64,000 bases of DNA from CATOSK01 sp034423195. Its GTDB lineage: Bacteria; Chloroflexota; Dehalococcoidia; Lucifugimonadales; UBA3495. Made by a program: the position numbers and the translations under genes. The notes under the pieces were generated by a model that was not told where the DNA came from, ran no database searches, and worked only from the letters and a program-made list of their open reading frames with translations. The stretch spans positions 61,861-125,860 of the forward strand of contig DAOUIZ010000051.1 of assembly GCA_034423195.1 (NCBI GenBank), in the 5' to 3' direction. Positions 42,174-51,716 of the stretch are shown in pieces. Position 1 is the stretch's first letter. Every line of letters begins with the position of its first letter.

Positions 42174-44228
42174 ATGATCGCCGAGTGGGTCGTCTGGCTC
42201 GTCTTCCTCCTTCCGCTGGCCGCGTTTGCCATCATTTCGCTGGTGATAAGGCCCTTCCTGGACCGCTTCTCCCTGCTCAGCGGGCTTCTTCTATCCGCCA
42301 GCCTGCTGGTCTCGTTCCTGATCTCGGTCTGGCTGCTGTGGCAGAACGCCCACGGGATGCACCTGGAGTACGAACCGCACCTGTGGCTGGACCTGGGGAA
42401 CTCCAGCATTTCCTTCGGCCTGCTTCTGGACCCGGTCACCACGGTGATGCTGGTCGTTGTGACCGGAATCAGCCTCCTGGTCCAGGTCTATTCGCTGGGA
42501 TACATGAAGGACGATCCCGGCTTTTCCCGATATTTCGCCTACATGGCACTGTTCACCGCCTCGATGCTGGGGCTGACCCTGGCCAGCAACATCGTCCAGC
42601 TCTACTTCTTCTGGGAGCTGGTCGGCATCTCGTCCTATTTGCTCATCGGGTTCTGGCACCACCGGCCGGCGGCCGCCGCAGCCGCCAAGAAGGCGTTCAT
42701 CATCACCCGCGTCGGCGACGTCGGGTTCCTGATGGCCATCATCTACCTGTTCGTCCAGGGGGATGAATTCGCCGCCGCCGGGATGAACTCGCTGCATATC
42801 CCCCACATCCTCGAAGCTGCCGCGGTCAGCGGGATCGGGTTCGGGGTCTATTCCCTGCCCCTGGTGGCCCTGGGCATCTTCGCCGGGGCCGCCGGCAAGT
42901 CAGGCCAGTTCCCCTTCCATACCTGGCTGCCGGACGCGATGGAGGGCCCGACGCCCGTCAGCGCGCTGATTCACGCCGCGACGATGGTCGCCGCCGGCGT
43001 TTTCCTCGTCGCCCGGTTCTACCCCCTGTTCGAAGCCTCGCGGGAGGTCATGACCGTCGTGGCGCTGGTGGGGGCGTTCACCGCCTTCATGGCGGCGACC
43101 ATGGGGCTGGTGATGAACGACATTAAGCGGGTCATGGCCTACTCCACCGTCAGCCAGTTGGGCTACATGATGGCGGCCCTGGGAGTGGGCGCGTTCCCCG
43201 CCGCCCTGTTCCACCTCTTCACCCACGCCTTCTTCAAGGCCCTGCTGTTCCTGGGAGCGGGTAGCGTCAACCACGCCGCCGGGACCTTCAACATGCGCTA
43301 CATGGGCGGCCTGGCCCGCCAGATGCCCTGGACTTACGCAACGACGCTGGCCGGGGCATTGAGCCTCGTGGGCGTGGTCCCATTTGCCGGTTTCTGGAGC
43401 AAGGACGAGATTATCGCCGGAGCGTCCCTGGCGGGGAATGTCATCGACCCCGGGCTGGGGATGGTCGTTTACGCCCTGCTGCTGGCTGGTGTCTTCCTCA
43501 CCGGACTGTACACCTTCCGGATGGTTTACCTCACCTTCCACGGCCGGTTCCGTGGCGGCGGCGTCCAGGAACTGCTGGACGCCAGGCAAACCGGCCAACC
43601 GCCGTCGTCCGGGGTGTCCGAGCATGTGCATCTCGCCGAGTCCCCGGCCGTCATGGTGGTGCCGCTGGTGATACTCGGGTTTGCCGCGGTGGTCGTCGGT
43701 TACCTCGTCAATCCCCAGTGGGTTGAAAGCTTCCTCATGATTCCCAAGCATTGGATCACCGAGTACGTGGCGGAGGCTCTCGTTTTCAGTCACCCCGAGC
43801 TGCACGACTTCGACATCCTGACGGCGGCGGTTTCCACGGCGGTGGCGTTGGCCGGCATAGCGGTAGCATCCGTTCTTTACATAAGAGTCACGCGGTCGAT
43901 TGAAGGCGATCTCAGGGAGCCGATGGAGCGCGGGGGGTTCCTCCACAAGCTGGTCGCCCAGAAATACTACATGGACGCTCTGTATGAAGCCCTGCTGGTC
44001 CGAAAAGTGTTCTACGGGTGGTTTGTTGCAGCGGCGGACTGGATAGACCGGAATATCGTGGATGGACTGGTAGACCTGGCCGGCAGCGCGACCCGTTCCG
44101 TGGGCCGGGTCACCGCCCAGTTCCAGACCGGGCAGGTCCAGTTCTACGGCGCCTTCCTCCTGATGGGCGTCATCGTCATCGTGGTCGGATACTTCGTTTT
44201 CGGCCGGCCGGGACCGGGTTCGCCGTGA
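42174..44228 (+). CDS. nuoL: NADH-quinone oxidoreductase subunit L
   Basis: 684 residues, about 16 membrane helices, from ATG 42174 right after the small gene's stop (GAGGAAG upstream). Antiporter-type blocks: FFWELVGISSYLLIGFW, FPFHTWLPDAMEGPTPVSALIHAATMVAAGVFL and IKRVMAYSTVSQLGYM. It is the distal proton-pumping subunit with the long lateral helix in its C-terminal part. The nuoM start overlaps its end. Confidence 0.95.
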   Translation: MIAEWVVWLVFLLPLAAFAIISLVIRPFLDRFSLLSGLLLSASLLVSFLISVWLLWQNAHGMHLEYEPHLWLDLGNSSISFGLLLDPVTTVMLVVVTGISLLVQVYSLGYMKDDPGFSRYFAYMALFTASMLGLTLASNIVQLYFFWELVGISSYLLIGFWHHRPAAAAAAKKAFIITRVGDVGFLMAIIYLFVQGDEFAAAGMNSLHIPHILEAAAVSGIGFGVYSLPLVALGIFAGAAGKSGQFPFHTWLPDAMEGPTPVSALIHAATMVAAGVFLVARFYPLFEASREVMTVVALVGAFTAFMAATMGLVMNDIKRVMAYSTVSQLGYMMAALGVGAFPAALFHLFTHAFFKALLFLGAGSVNHAAGTFNMRYMGGLARQMPWTYATTLAGALSLVGVVPFAGFWSKDEIIAGASLAGNVIDPGLGMVVYALLLAGVFLTGLYTFRMVYLTFHGRFRGGGVQELLDARQTGQPPSSGVSEHVHLAESPAVMVVPLVILGFAAVVVGYLVNPQWVESFLMIPKHWITEYVAEALVFSHPELHDFDILTAAVSTAVALAGIAVASVLYIRVTRSIEGDLREPMERGGFLHKLVAQKYYMDALYEALLVRKVFYGWFVAAADWIDRNIVDGLVDLAGSATRSVGRVTAQFQTGQVQFYGAFLLMGVIVIVVGYFVFGRPGPGSP

Positions 44229-45775
44229 TTGTCCAGTTCAGCGGCCTGATGACCGCCACTGTCTTCCTGCCCGCCATCGGAGCGCTGGCGATTCTGTTCC
44301 TCTTGCGCGGGGACTCGGCCGTGCGCCGGTTCGCCGCGGTGGTGGCCCTGGCCGATCTCCTGCTGGCTGGATACGTCTTCGCCGTGAACCTGCCCGGCGG
44401 TGAGACCACCCGTTCGCTGCTCACGGATCGGGTGGACTGGATCGTCACCGACAAGTTCGCCGCCAGTTATTTCCTCCATGCGGACGGGTTGAGCGCCCCC
44501 CTGATTCTCCTGACCGGGATGCTGGGCCTGTGCGCCGTCCTGGTTTCGTGGAGCGTCACCGTCCGGGTCAAGGAGTATTTCGTCTGGCTGCTGGTCCTGC
44601 AGACCGCGGTGATGGGGGTGTTCGCCGCCAACGACCTGTTGCTGTTCTTCCTTTTCTGGGAGCTGGAACTGGTCCCCATGTACATGCTCATCTCCACCTG
44701 GGGAACGGGACGCCGGGAATACTCGGCGATGAAGTTCCTGATATTTACCATCCTCGGCAGTGCGGCCATGCTGGTGGCGATAGTGGCGGTGTTCATCAAC
44801 TTTGAACCCGCCCACCTGTGGCTGGCATCCCCCCCGGGTTCCCTCCAGGCCGCCGGATCGCTGGCGGTCCCTATGGCGGCTGTCTTCTGGCTGTTCTTCA
44901 TAGCTTTCGCCATCAAGCTGCCGGTCTGGCCGGTCCACACCTGGCTTCCCGACGCCCACACCGACGCCCCGACCGCCGCCAGCGTCATGCTGGCGGGAGT
45001 GATGCTGAAGATGGGCGGTTACGGTCTTCTCCGCATCAACGCGGGGCTATTCCCTGAGCACACGGCGGAGTTCGCCTGGTTTCTGATGCTGCTGGGGGTG
45101 ATCAGCGTCCTCTACGGCGCGGTGGTCACTCTCCGCCAGACCGACCTGAAGCGGCTGATTGCCTATTCCAGCGTCAGCCACATGGGGCTGGTGCTCTGCG
45201 GAATCGCCTCGGTGGGGATAACGTCCGGCGAGTTGAGCCCGGCCGGGTTGAATGGAGCGGCGATGCAGCTCTTCACCCACGGCACCATCACCGGGCTGCT
45301 CTTCGTCTGCGTGGGTCTGGTTTACGAGCGCACCCACACCCGCTATATTCCCGACCTCGGGGGTCTTGCCAACCGGATGCCCCGGGTCACCATCGCCTTC
45401 CTCATTGCCGGGTTCGCCTCGCTGGGCCTCCCTGGGTTGAGCGGCTTTGTATCGGAAATTCTGGTGTTCTTCGGGGCCTTTGCCGCCTTCCCCTGGATGA
45501 CCGCCCTGGCCGTGCTGGGCATTATCCTGGCCGCGGGATACATTCTGTGGATGGTGCAGCGGACCCTGTTCGGACCCCGCAGAGAGCAGTTTGACCGGCT
45601 TCCCGACGCGACCTGGCTGGAGACGGTCCCCCTGGCCCTTCTCGTCATCGCCATCGTGGTGGTGGGAGTCTTCCCGGGGTTCCTGGTGAATATGTTTGAG
45701 ACGGAGCTGGAGTCCACGGCCAATGCGATACAGTCCCTGCGCCAGACCGCCTCGGCGCACCTGGCGGGCCCCTAG
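44225..45775 (+). CDS. nuoM: NADH-quinone oxidoreductase subunit M
   Basis: 516 residues from GTG 44225, overlapping the nuoL stop by four bases (GTGA). The frame is open further upstream but this start gives the natural N-terminus MIVQFSGLMTATVFLPAIGAL. Blocks FFLFWELELVPMYMLI, PVWPVHTWLPDAHTDAPTAASVMLAGVMLKMGGYG and LKRLIAYSSVSHMGLV are antiporter-like, with the conserved Glu (WELELVP) and Lys residues for proton transfer. Confidence 0.95.
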   Translation: MIVQFSGLMTATVFLPAIGALAILFLLRGDSAVRRFAAVVALADLLLAGYVFAVNLPGGETTRSLLTDRVDWIVTDKFAASYFLHADGLSAPLILLTGMLGLCAVLVSWSVTVRVKEYFVWLLVLQTAVMGVFAANDLLLFFLFWELELVPMYMLISTWGTGRREYSAMKFLIFTILGSAAMLVAIVAVFINFEPAHLWLASPPGSLQAAGSLAVPMAAVFWLFFIAFAIKLPVWPVHTWLPDAHTDAPTAASVMLAGVMLKMGGYGLLRINAGLFPEHTAEFAWFLMLLGVISVLYGAVVTLRQTDLKRLIAYSSVSHMGLVLCGIASVGITSGELSPAGLNGAAMQLFTHGTITGLLFVCVGLVYERTHTRYIPDLGGLANRMPRVTIAFLIAGFASLGLPGLSGFVSEILVFFGAFAAFPWMTALAVLGIILAAGYILWMVQRTLFGPRREQFDRLPDATWLETVPLALLVIAIVVVGVFPGFLVNMFETELESTANAIQSLRQTASAHLAGP

Positions 45776-45787
45776 CGGCGGCTGGTA

Positions 45788-47311
45788 ATGACTGTCCACG
45801 ACCTATATCTCCTATCGCCTATGCTGGCCCTGGCCGCCTTGGGCATCCTCGTGATTCTGCTGGACCTGGTGGTTCCCCGCCGGACGCCGGTACAGGCCCT
45901 GGCCTTCGCCGGACTGGCCGTCCCCGCCTTTCTCGTGGTGGCGCAGCTGGTCGACCTGGACCGCTCCGCCGTCGCCAACCTGGTGGGCGATGGCAGCGTC
46001 CTCGTATCCACCCTGTCGGTGGACCGCTTTTCAGCCTTCTTCGGCCTGGTCGTCCTGGCCTGCGCCGCCGTCGTCATCCTGGGTTCCACCGACTATCTCC
46101 AGTTCATCGACCGGAACCACGGCGAGTTCTTTGGGCTGATTCTGCTGTCCGCCGCCGGAATGATGCTGATGGTGGCCGCCACCGAACTGATAACCATCTA
46201 CGTCGCGCTGGAGTTGACCACCCTTCCTCTCGCGGCCCTGGGCGCATTGCTGATGAGCTCCCGCTCCGCCGAAGCCGGAATGAAGTTTCTCATCATCGGC
46301 GCCATCAGCTCGGCCATTATGCTGTACGGCATGGCCCTCATCTTCGGCTACACCGGAAGCACAACCCTCACGGGGATTGCGGCCGGCATATCCGAGAGCG
46401 CGGGGCAGATTTCAGGACAAGCCACCGGCGGAGGCCTTCCCGCCGGCAGTTACGCCCCGCTGCTGGGAATGGTCCTGCTGGTGGTGGGGTTCGGATTCAA
46501 GCTCTCCGCCGTGCCCTTCCAGATGTGGGTGCCCGATGTCTACGAGGGAGCTCCGACGCCCGTGGTTGCGTTCCTTTCCGTCGCCAGCAAGGCGGCGGCC
46601 TTCGGGCTGGTCCTGCGGTTCTTCTACACCGGACTCGGGGAAATGGACCTGGACTGGGGACTCTTGCTGGCCATCCTTGCCGCTGCTTCCATGACCGTGG
46701 GAAACCTGGCCGCCATCGCCCAGTCCAACATCAAGCGCCTGCTGGGGTACAGCACCATCGCCCATGCCGGGTACATCCTCATTGGAGTGGCGGCTGTCGC
46801 CCAGGGCGGTGAGACGACCGGCCCCAACAGCGTGCTGTTCTACGTGGCGGCCTACGCGGCAACCAATCTCACCGCCTTTATTGCCATCATCCTCGTCAGC
46901 AGCCGGGTCCAGAGCGACCGCATTGATGATTACGCCGGCCTGGTGCGGCGGGCCCCGCTGCTGGCGGTGGCCTTGACGCTGGCCCTGGTGGCCCTCATCG
47001 GAGTCCCGCCGACCGGCATATTCGTGGCGAAAATCTATGTGTTCACGGCGGCGGTGAACTCCGGGTTGACCTGGCTAGCGGTCCTGGGGGTGGTCAACAG
47101 CGTCGTATCAGCCTACTACTACGTCCGGGTGATACGGGTCATGTTCACCGGCGAAGCGGAGTCCCAGGAACGGATCCCCACCGCGCTGGCCGGACGCTTC
47201 GCCCTGCTGGTTGCCGCCGCCGTAGTGGTCTGGCTGGGCGTGCTTCCCAACCCGGTGCTGGCCGCGGCGGAAAGCGCGGTGTCGTCCATCCCGGGAATCG
47301 GATTGCGGTAG
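45788..47311 (+). CDS. nuoN: NADH-quinone oxidoreductase subunit N
   Basis: 507 residues, about 14 membrane helices. ND2/NuoN pattern: YVALELTTLPLAALGALLMSS, LSAVPFQMWVPDVYEGAPTPVVAFLSVASKAAAFGLVLR and IKRLLGYSTIAHAGYILIGV. Last gene of the operon, ending the 11-subunit set. nadK lies downstream with its own promoter. Confidence 0.95.
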   Translation: MTVHDLYLLSPMLALAALGILVILLDLVVPRRTPVQALAFAGLAVPAFLVVAQLVDLDRSAVANLVGDGSVLVSTLSVDRFSAFFGLVVLACAAVVILGSTDYLQFIDRNHGEFFGLILLSAAGMMLMVAATELITIYVALELTTLPLAALGALLMSSRSAEAGMKFLIIGAISSAIMLYGMALIFGYTGSTTLTGIAAGISESAGQISGQATGGGLPAGSYAPLLGMVLLVVGFGFKLSAVPFQMWVPDVYEGAPTPVVAFLSVASKAAAFGLVLRFFYTGLGEMDLDWGLLLAILAAASMTVGNLAAIAQSNIKRLLGYSTIAHAGYILIGVAAVAQGGETTGPNSVLFYVAAYAATNLTAFIAIILVSSRVQSDRIDDYAGLVRRAPLLAVALTLALVALIGVPPTGIFVAKIYVFTAAVNSGLTWLAVLGVVNSVVSAYYYVRVIRVMFTGEAESQERIPTALAGRFALLVAAAVVVWLGVLPNPVLAAAESAVSSIPGIGLR

Positions 47312-47383
47312 GAAGAGCTTACGGCGGAGGCGGTTTGTCCCCGCCGGTTGGAGCATATCCACATTTATCCGGCCCTGTCGAGT

Positions 47384-47412
47384 TTGAATACGCAAAGGGA
47401 AAGTGCTAGACT
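47384..47412 (+). promoter_or_regulatory. Promoter of nadK
   Basis: -35 TTGAAT (47384-47389), 17-base spacer, -10 TAGACT (47407-47412), 88 bases before the nadK ATG. Confidence 0.55.
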
Positions 47413-47499
47413 CCCCCTGTTTGTCCCCGGCGGAGGAGCGCCGCGGGTGCCTTTCGCCATCCCACGCAGCCACCATTTCGCCGGGCCGTTGAGTCCTCA

Positions 47500-48366
47500 A
47501 TGAAGACTGTAGGCTTGATATACAACGCGGGGATTCCCGAGGCGCTGGACCTGGGCAGCGCCATAATCAATGAGCTGTCCCTGGAAAAGAACAGCTGGAT
47601 GTCCCCGGCGGAAAACCTGGACCTGCTCCGGGAACGGGTGCCGGAGACCGACCTGGTGATTACCGCCGGCGGGGATGGAACGATCCTGCGGGCGGTGAAG
47701 GTCACGGCTCCAACGGGCATTCCCATCGTTGGGATCAACATGGGCCGGCTCGGCTTCATGACGGAGCTGCAGGTCCACGACGCCTTGGAGCGGCTTCCCC
47801 TGTACCTCGACGGCGGCTGTCGCGTTGACGAGCACAACATGGTGCAGGCCCGGCTTTTCCGCGGCTCCAACGGTTCCCGCGAGGTGCTTGGACCGTTCCC
47901 GGCGTTGAACGACGTGGTGTTGGGCCGGGGTTCCATCTCCCGGGTGGTCACCATCCGAACTTCGGTGGACGGCGCAGATGTGGCGTCCCTGCGGGCCGAC
48001 GGCATCATCCTTTCAACGGCCACCGGCAGCACCGGATACAGCCTGGCGGTGGGCGGCCCAATCATGGACCCGTTGTCCGAGTCGCTGGTATTGAAGCCGA
48101 TTGCGGCCCACGTTGGCCTTTCCGCCGCCCTGGTGCTGGCCCCGGCTGCCCGGGTTGGATTGCACCTAGAGGGCCTGCAGCCCGCGGTGATGAGCGTCGA
48201 TGGGTATGTGGATCTTGAGGTCAGCCCCGGAGATTGGGTCGAGATCGAGCAAAGCCCCCTCCGCGCCCGCTTCCTGCGGGCCAATCCCAAGAACCATTTC
48301 TACGCCACCATCACCCGCCGCCTGGGATTCAGCATCAGGGGCCAGGGAGGGTTGGACCGTGTCTGA
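47500..48366 (+). CDS. nadK: NAD kinase
   Basis: 288 residues. GGDGT ATP/NAD motif in DLVITAGGDGTILRAVK, then INMGRLGFMTEL, LNDVVLGRG and the second signature LSTATGSTGYSLAVGGPIMDP. It makes NADP from NAD, supplying the NADP-dependent isocitrate dehydrogenase encoded at 57018. The next gene (NUDIX) overlaps its 3' end by eight bases, so they are one transcript. Confidence 0.95.
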   Translation: MKTVGLIYNAGIPEALDLGSAIINELSLEKNSWMSPAENLDLLRERVPETDLVITAGGDGTILRAVKVTAPTGIPIVGINMGRLGFMTELQVHDALERLPLYLDGGCRVDEHNMVQARLFRGSNGSREVLGPFPALNDVVLGRGSISRVVTIRTSVDGADVASLRADGIILSTATGSTGYSLAVGGPIMDPLSESLVLKPIAAHVGLSAALVLAPAARVGLHLEGLQPAVMSVDGYVDLEVSPGDWVEIEQSPLRARFLRANPKNHFYATITRRLGFSIRGQGGLDRV

Positions 48367-48913
48367 TAATGCAGGCTCTTTGACCGAGACCACGCTTTCC
48401 AGCGAGGTCATGTACCGGGGCCGTATCCTCAACCTGCGGGTGGATACCGTCCAGCTTCCCTCAGGACGGATTGCGGCCCGTGAGGTGGCCGAGCACAGCG
48501 ACTCTATCTGCGTGGTCCCCATCGACGACGACGGCAATATCGTCATGGTGCGCCAGTTCCGTACCCCCACCGGCGGGCCGCTGCTGGAGCTCCCGGCCGG
48601 CGGCGTGGAGCCGGGCGAAATCTCCGGCGAGACCGTTCAGCGGGAGTTGCAAGAGGAGATCGGCCACCGGGCCGCTGACATTCAACGCCTTACGGGATTC
48701 TGGCTGGCCCCCGGCTGGTGCGACGAGTTCATGCACGCCTACCTGGCGACGGGCCTGACGCCCTCGAAACTCCCCGGGGACGACGACGAGAACATCGCCG
48801 TGGAGCGGGTATCCTTCCCCCAGGCCCTGGATTTCATCGCTGATGGGACCATCAGCGACGCCAAGAGCATCGCCGGTCTGTTGCTGGCAATGCGGGTTTT
48901 GGGGGACAATTAG
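48359..48913 (+). CDS. NUDIX hydrolase, ADP-ribose pyrophosphatase-like
   Basis: 184 residues from GTG 48359, overlapping nadK. The Nudix box is complete: GGVEPGE, seven residues, RELQEEIG. Residues before it (RTPTGGPLLELPAGG) and the long N-terminal strand (EHSDSICVVPIDDDGNIVMVRQFR) fit ADP-ribose pyrophosphatase-type enzymes, which clear ADP-ribose from NAD turnover. Pairing with nadK makes an NAD-metabolism role likely. Confidence 0.9.
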   Translation: MSDNAGSLTETTLSSEVMYRGRILNLRVDTVQLPSGRIAAREVAEHSDSICVVPIDDDGNIVMVRQFRTPTGGPLLELPAGGVEPGEISGETVQRELQEEIGHRAADIQRLTGFWLAPGWCDEFMHAYLATGLTPSKLPGDDDENIAVERVSFPQALDFIADGTISDAKSIAGLLLAMRVLGDN

Positions 48914-49000
48914 CCCCGGTTCGCCGGGAATATCGCAAGCCACTCCCTGGACCCACCCGGTGGCGGGCAGCGGAAGAGAAATAGGTAGAACGAGGAAAAA

Positions 49001-50680
49001 ATGCTGGAGCACGATGTACTTGTGGTCGGGGCCGGCCTGGCTGGAATGAGGGCGGCTATCGCCGCCCGGGCCGGCGGGGCCGATGCCGCGATTATCAGCA
49101 AGGTCCATCCGGTCAGGAGCCACTCCAACGCGGCCCAGGGCGGAATCAACGCCGCCCTGACCGACCGGGGAGACGACTGGGAAGACCATGCCTACGACAC
49201 CATCAAGGGCAGCGACTTCCTGGGCGACCAGGACGCCATCGAGGTGATGTGCCGGTCCGCCGGTCAGTCCCTCATCGACATGGAGCACATGGGCGTCACC
49301 TTCAACCGGGACGACGAGGGCCGGTTGGGCACCCGCGCCTTCGGGGGACAGCGGCGCGCCCGCACCTTCTTCGTGGGCGACTTTACCGGCCAGGCCCTCC
49401 TCCACGTCATGTTCGAGCAGCTTATCAAGTCGGGAGTGCGCCGCTACGAGGAATGGTTCGTCACCTCCCTCATCATGGAGGACGGACAGGTTGCCGGGGT
49501 GACTGCCCTGGAGCTTCGCACCGGGCAGCTCCATGCCATTCGCGCCAAGTCGGTCATATTCTGCACCGGCGGTTGCGGGCGGCTGTTCGAGCCCAGCACC
49601 AACGCCCTCATCGTCACCGGCGACGGAATGTCCCTCGCCTACAACGCCGGAGCCCGCCTGATGGACATGGAGATGGTCCAGTACCATCCCACCACCATCG
49701 CCGGCAACGGGGTCTTGTTGTCCGAAGCCGCCCGGGGCGAGGGCGCTTACTTGCGGGACAAGAATGGGGAGCGGTTCATGGAGAAATACGCTCCCAACAT
49801 GATGGAGCTGGCTTCCCGCGACGTGGTTTCCCGCGCCGAGCAGACCGAGATTAACGCCGGCAACGGGATCGACGGTTGTGTGCTGCTCGACTGCACCCAC
49901 CTGGGCGAGCAGTTGATAATGGAAAAACTCAGCCAGATCCGGGAGCTGGGCATCGACCTCACCGGGCGTGACATGATCCGGGAGCCCGTGCCCATCCGCC
50001 CGGGGATGCATTACATAATGGGCGGAATCAAGACCGACATCGACGGCCTGACCAACGTTCCGGGAGTCTACGCCGCCGGCGAGTGCGCCAACGTCAGCGT
50101 CCACGGCGGGAACCGCCTCGGCGCCAACTCCCTCCTGGACACCATCGTGTTCGGAGAGCGGTCCGGCGACCACGCCGCCGCATCAGCGAAGATCGTGCCC
50201 TTCATCGACTTCAACGAGGACGAGGTGGTCTCCCGGGAGCAGCGCCGTCTCCAGGACATGCTGGACCGGCCCGACAACGGCGACCGCTGGGGCAAGATCC
50301 GTCTGGAAATGGGCGACTCCATGAACCGCAACGTGGCGGTCTTCCGCACCAAGGAAGGCATCGAGGAAACCATCCAGGAGCTTCAGGACCTCAAGGAGCG
50401 CTACGGAAGCGTTCCGGTCCACAACAAGGGCCGGGTGTTCAACACCGACCTGGTTTTCGCCCTGGAACTCGGCTTCATGCTGGACTGCGCCGAAGCCATC
50501 GCGGTCAGCGCTTTGGAGCGCCGCGAAAGCCGCGGGGCCCAGTTCCGCACCGACTACCCGGCCCGCGACGACGATAACTGGCTGAAGCACATCGTGGTCA
50601 CCAAGGGAGAACTGGGGCCCGAGTTGTCCGACCTCCCCGTGACCATCACCAAGTGGACGCCCGAAGAGAGGAAATACTGA
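49001..50680 (+). CDS. sdhA: Succinate dehydrogenase/fumarate reductase flavoprotein subunit
   Basis: 559 residues. FAD dinucleotide-binding VVGAGLAGMRAAI at about 8-20; the His for covalent FAD in VRSHSNAAQGGINAAL; substrate loop residues MDMEMVQYHPTT, REPVPIRPGMHYIMGG and GGNRLGANSLLDTIVFG. It oxidises succinate to fumarate (or the reverse). SD GAGGA before ATG. Followed after 3 bases by sdhB and then a CCG-domain subunit, in place of the usual SdhC/D anchors. Confidence 0.95.
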   Translation: MLEHDVLVVGAGLAGMRAAIAARAGGADAAIISKVHPVRSHSNAAQGGINAALTDRGDDWEDHAYDTIKGSDFLGDQDAIEVMCRSAGQSLIDMEHMGVTFNRDDEGRLGTRAFGGQRRARTFFVGDFTGQALLHVMFEQLIKSGVRRYEEWFVTSLIMEDGQVAGVTALELRTGQLHAIRAKSVIFCTGGCGRLFEPSTNALIVTGDGMSLAYNAGARLMDMEMVQYHPTTIAGNGVLLSEAARGEGAYLRDKNGERFMEKYAPNMMELASRDVVSRAEQTEINAGNGIDGCVLLDCTHLGEQLIMEKLSQIRELGIDLTGRDMIREPVPIRPGMHYIMGGIKTDIDGLTNVPGVYAAGECANVSVHGGNRLGANSLLDTIVFGERSGDHAAASAKIVPFIDFNEDEVVSREQRRLQDMLDRPDNGDRWGKIRLEMGDSMNRNVAVFRTKEGIEETIQELQDLKERYGSVPVHNKGRVFNTDLVFALELGFMLDCAEAIAVSALERRESRGAQFRTDYPARDDDNWLKHIVVTKGELGPELSDLPVTITKWTPEERKY

Positions 50681-50683
50681 CCG

Positions 50684-51646
50684 ATGGACGTGACAGTCAA
50701 GATCAAGCGATTCGACCCGGACGCCGACCAGCCCCGCGTCGAATGGCAGGAATACCAGCTATCCGTCGACGAAAACGCCACCGTGCTGGACGCGCTGATA
50801 GTCATCCGCGAGGAGATTGACGGCACCCTCAGCCTCCGTTGCTCCTGCCGCAGCTCCATCTGCGGCTCCTGCGCCATGCGGATCAACGGCCATGCGGGCC
50901 TGGCCTGCAAGACCAAGGCATCCGAATCCATGGACGAAAACGGCGTGATAGTCGTTGAGCCCGCCGGAGTCATGGGGCAGCTCAAGGACCTGGTCGTGGA
51001 CTTCGACCTGTTCTGGCGGAAAATCGAGCAGGTCGAACCCTTCCTCCAGCCCCAGGGGCCGGAGCCGGAATCCGAGTACATCGCCTCCAACGAGTCCATG
51101 CTCCACCTCTCCGGTGTCACCGCCTGCATCATGTGCGGTGCCTGCGTTTCCGACTGCACCGTGCTGGAAGTCGATCCCACCTTTCTGGGCCCGGCTGCCT
51201 TGGCCAAGGCTTACCGCTTCACCGCCGACCCTCGCGACGGCGACGATAACGGCGTGTCCCGGGAACGCCTTGCCGCCCTCGGCGAGGTTTCCGGGATGTG
51301 GGACTGCACCCGTTGCAGCGAGTGCGTCCAGGCCTGTCCCAAGGGCGTTGCTCCCATGGACCGCATCATGGCCCTGCGCGACCAGGCCATGGAGGCCGGC
51401 TTCTCCAACAGCAACGGCGCCCGCCACGCCAACTCGTTCACCGAATCCGTCGGGAAGAACGGCCGCCTGGACGAGCTGAAGCTGCCCATCCAGTCCGTCG
51501 GAGGCGTCACCAACATCCCGGCCATGCTGAGCTATCTGCCGGTGGGTCTGCGTGCCCTCACCCACGGCAAGGTTCCCTTCCGGCATCACGTCGTGGCCGA
51601 TGCGGACACTGTCCGCCGCCTGTTCGAGGAACTGGATCAGTCCTGA
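50684..51646 (+). CDS. sdhB: Succinate dehydrogenase/fumarate reductase iron-sulfur subunit
   Basis: 320 residues, ~70 more than typical SdhB; the extra length is at the C-terminus after the third cluster. Three clusters: [2Fe-2S] CSCRSSICGSCAMRINGHAGLAC, then CIMCGACVSDCTV and CTRCSECVQACPKG. It relays electrons from SdhA towards quinone. The 70-base spacer to the next gene contains a tandem repeat at 51652-51683. Confidence 0.93.
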   Translation: MDVTVKIKRFDPDADQPRVEWQEYQLSVDENATVLDALIVIREEIDGTLSLRCSCRSSICGSCAMRINGHAGLACKTKASESMDENGVIVVEPAGVMGQLKDLVVDFDLFWRKIEQVEPFLQPQGPEPESEYIASNESMLHLSGVTACIMCGACVSDCTVLEVDPTFLGPAALAKAYRFTADPRDGDDNGVSRERLAALGEVSGMWDCTRCSECVQACPKGVAPMDRIMALRDQAMEAGFSNSNGARHANSFTESVGKNGRLDELKLPIQSVGGVTNIPAMLSYLPVGLRALTHGKVPFRHHVVADADTVRRLFEELDQS

Positions 51647-51651
51647 CTCAT

Positions 51652-51683
51652 CGCGGATACCCAAACCCGCGGATACCCAAACC
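51652..51683 (+). repeat. Two-copy 16-base tandem repeat between sdhB and the CCG-subunit gene
   Basis: GCGGATACCCAAACCC followed by GCGGATACCCAAACCA. A looser version, CCCGGATACCAAACCCGGATT, reappears after the CCG gene at 52614. Confidence 0.5.
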
Positions 51684-51716
51684 AAGGAACGACCCTACCA
51701 ACAACCGGAGGCCAAA

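Noticed and set aside
48461..50173. 570-codon minus-strand frame opposite sdhA
   Set aside because: Antisense to a canonical SdhA; long only because GC-rich codons leave few stops on the other strand.
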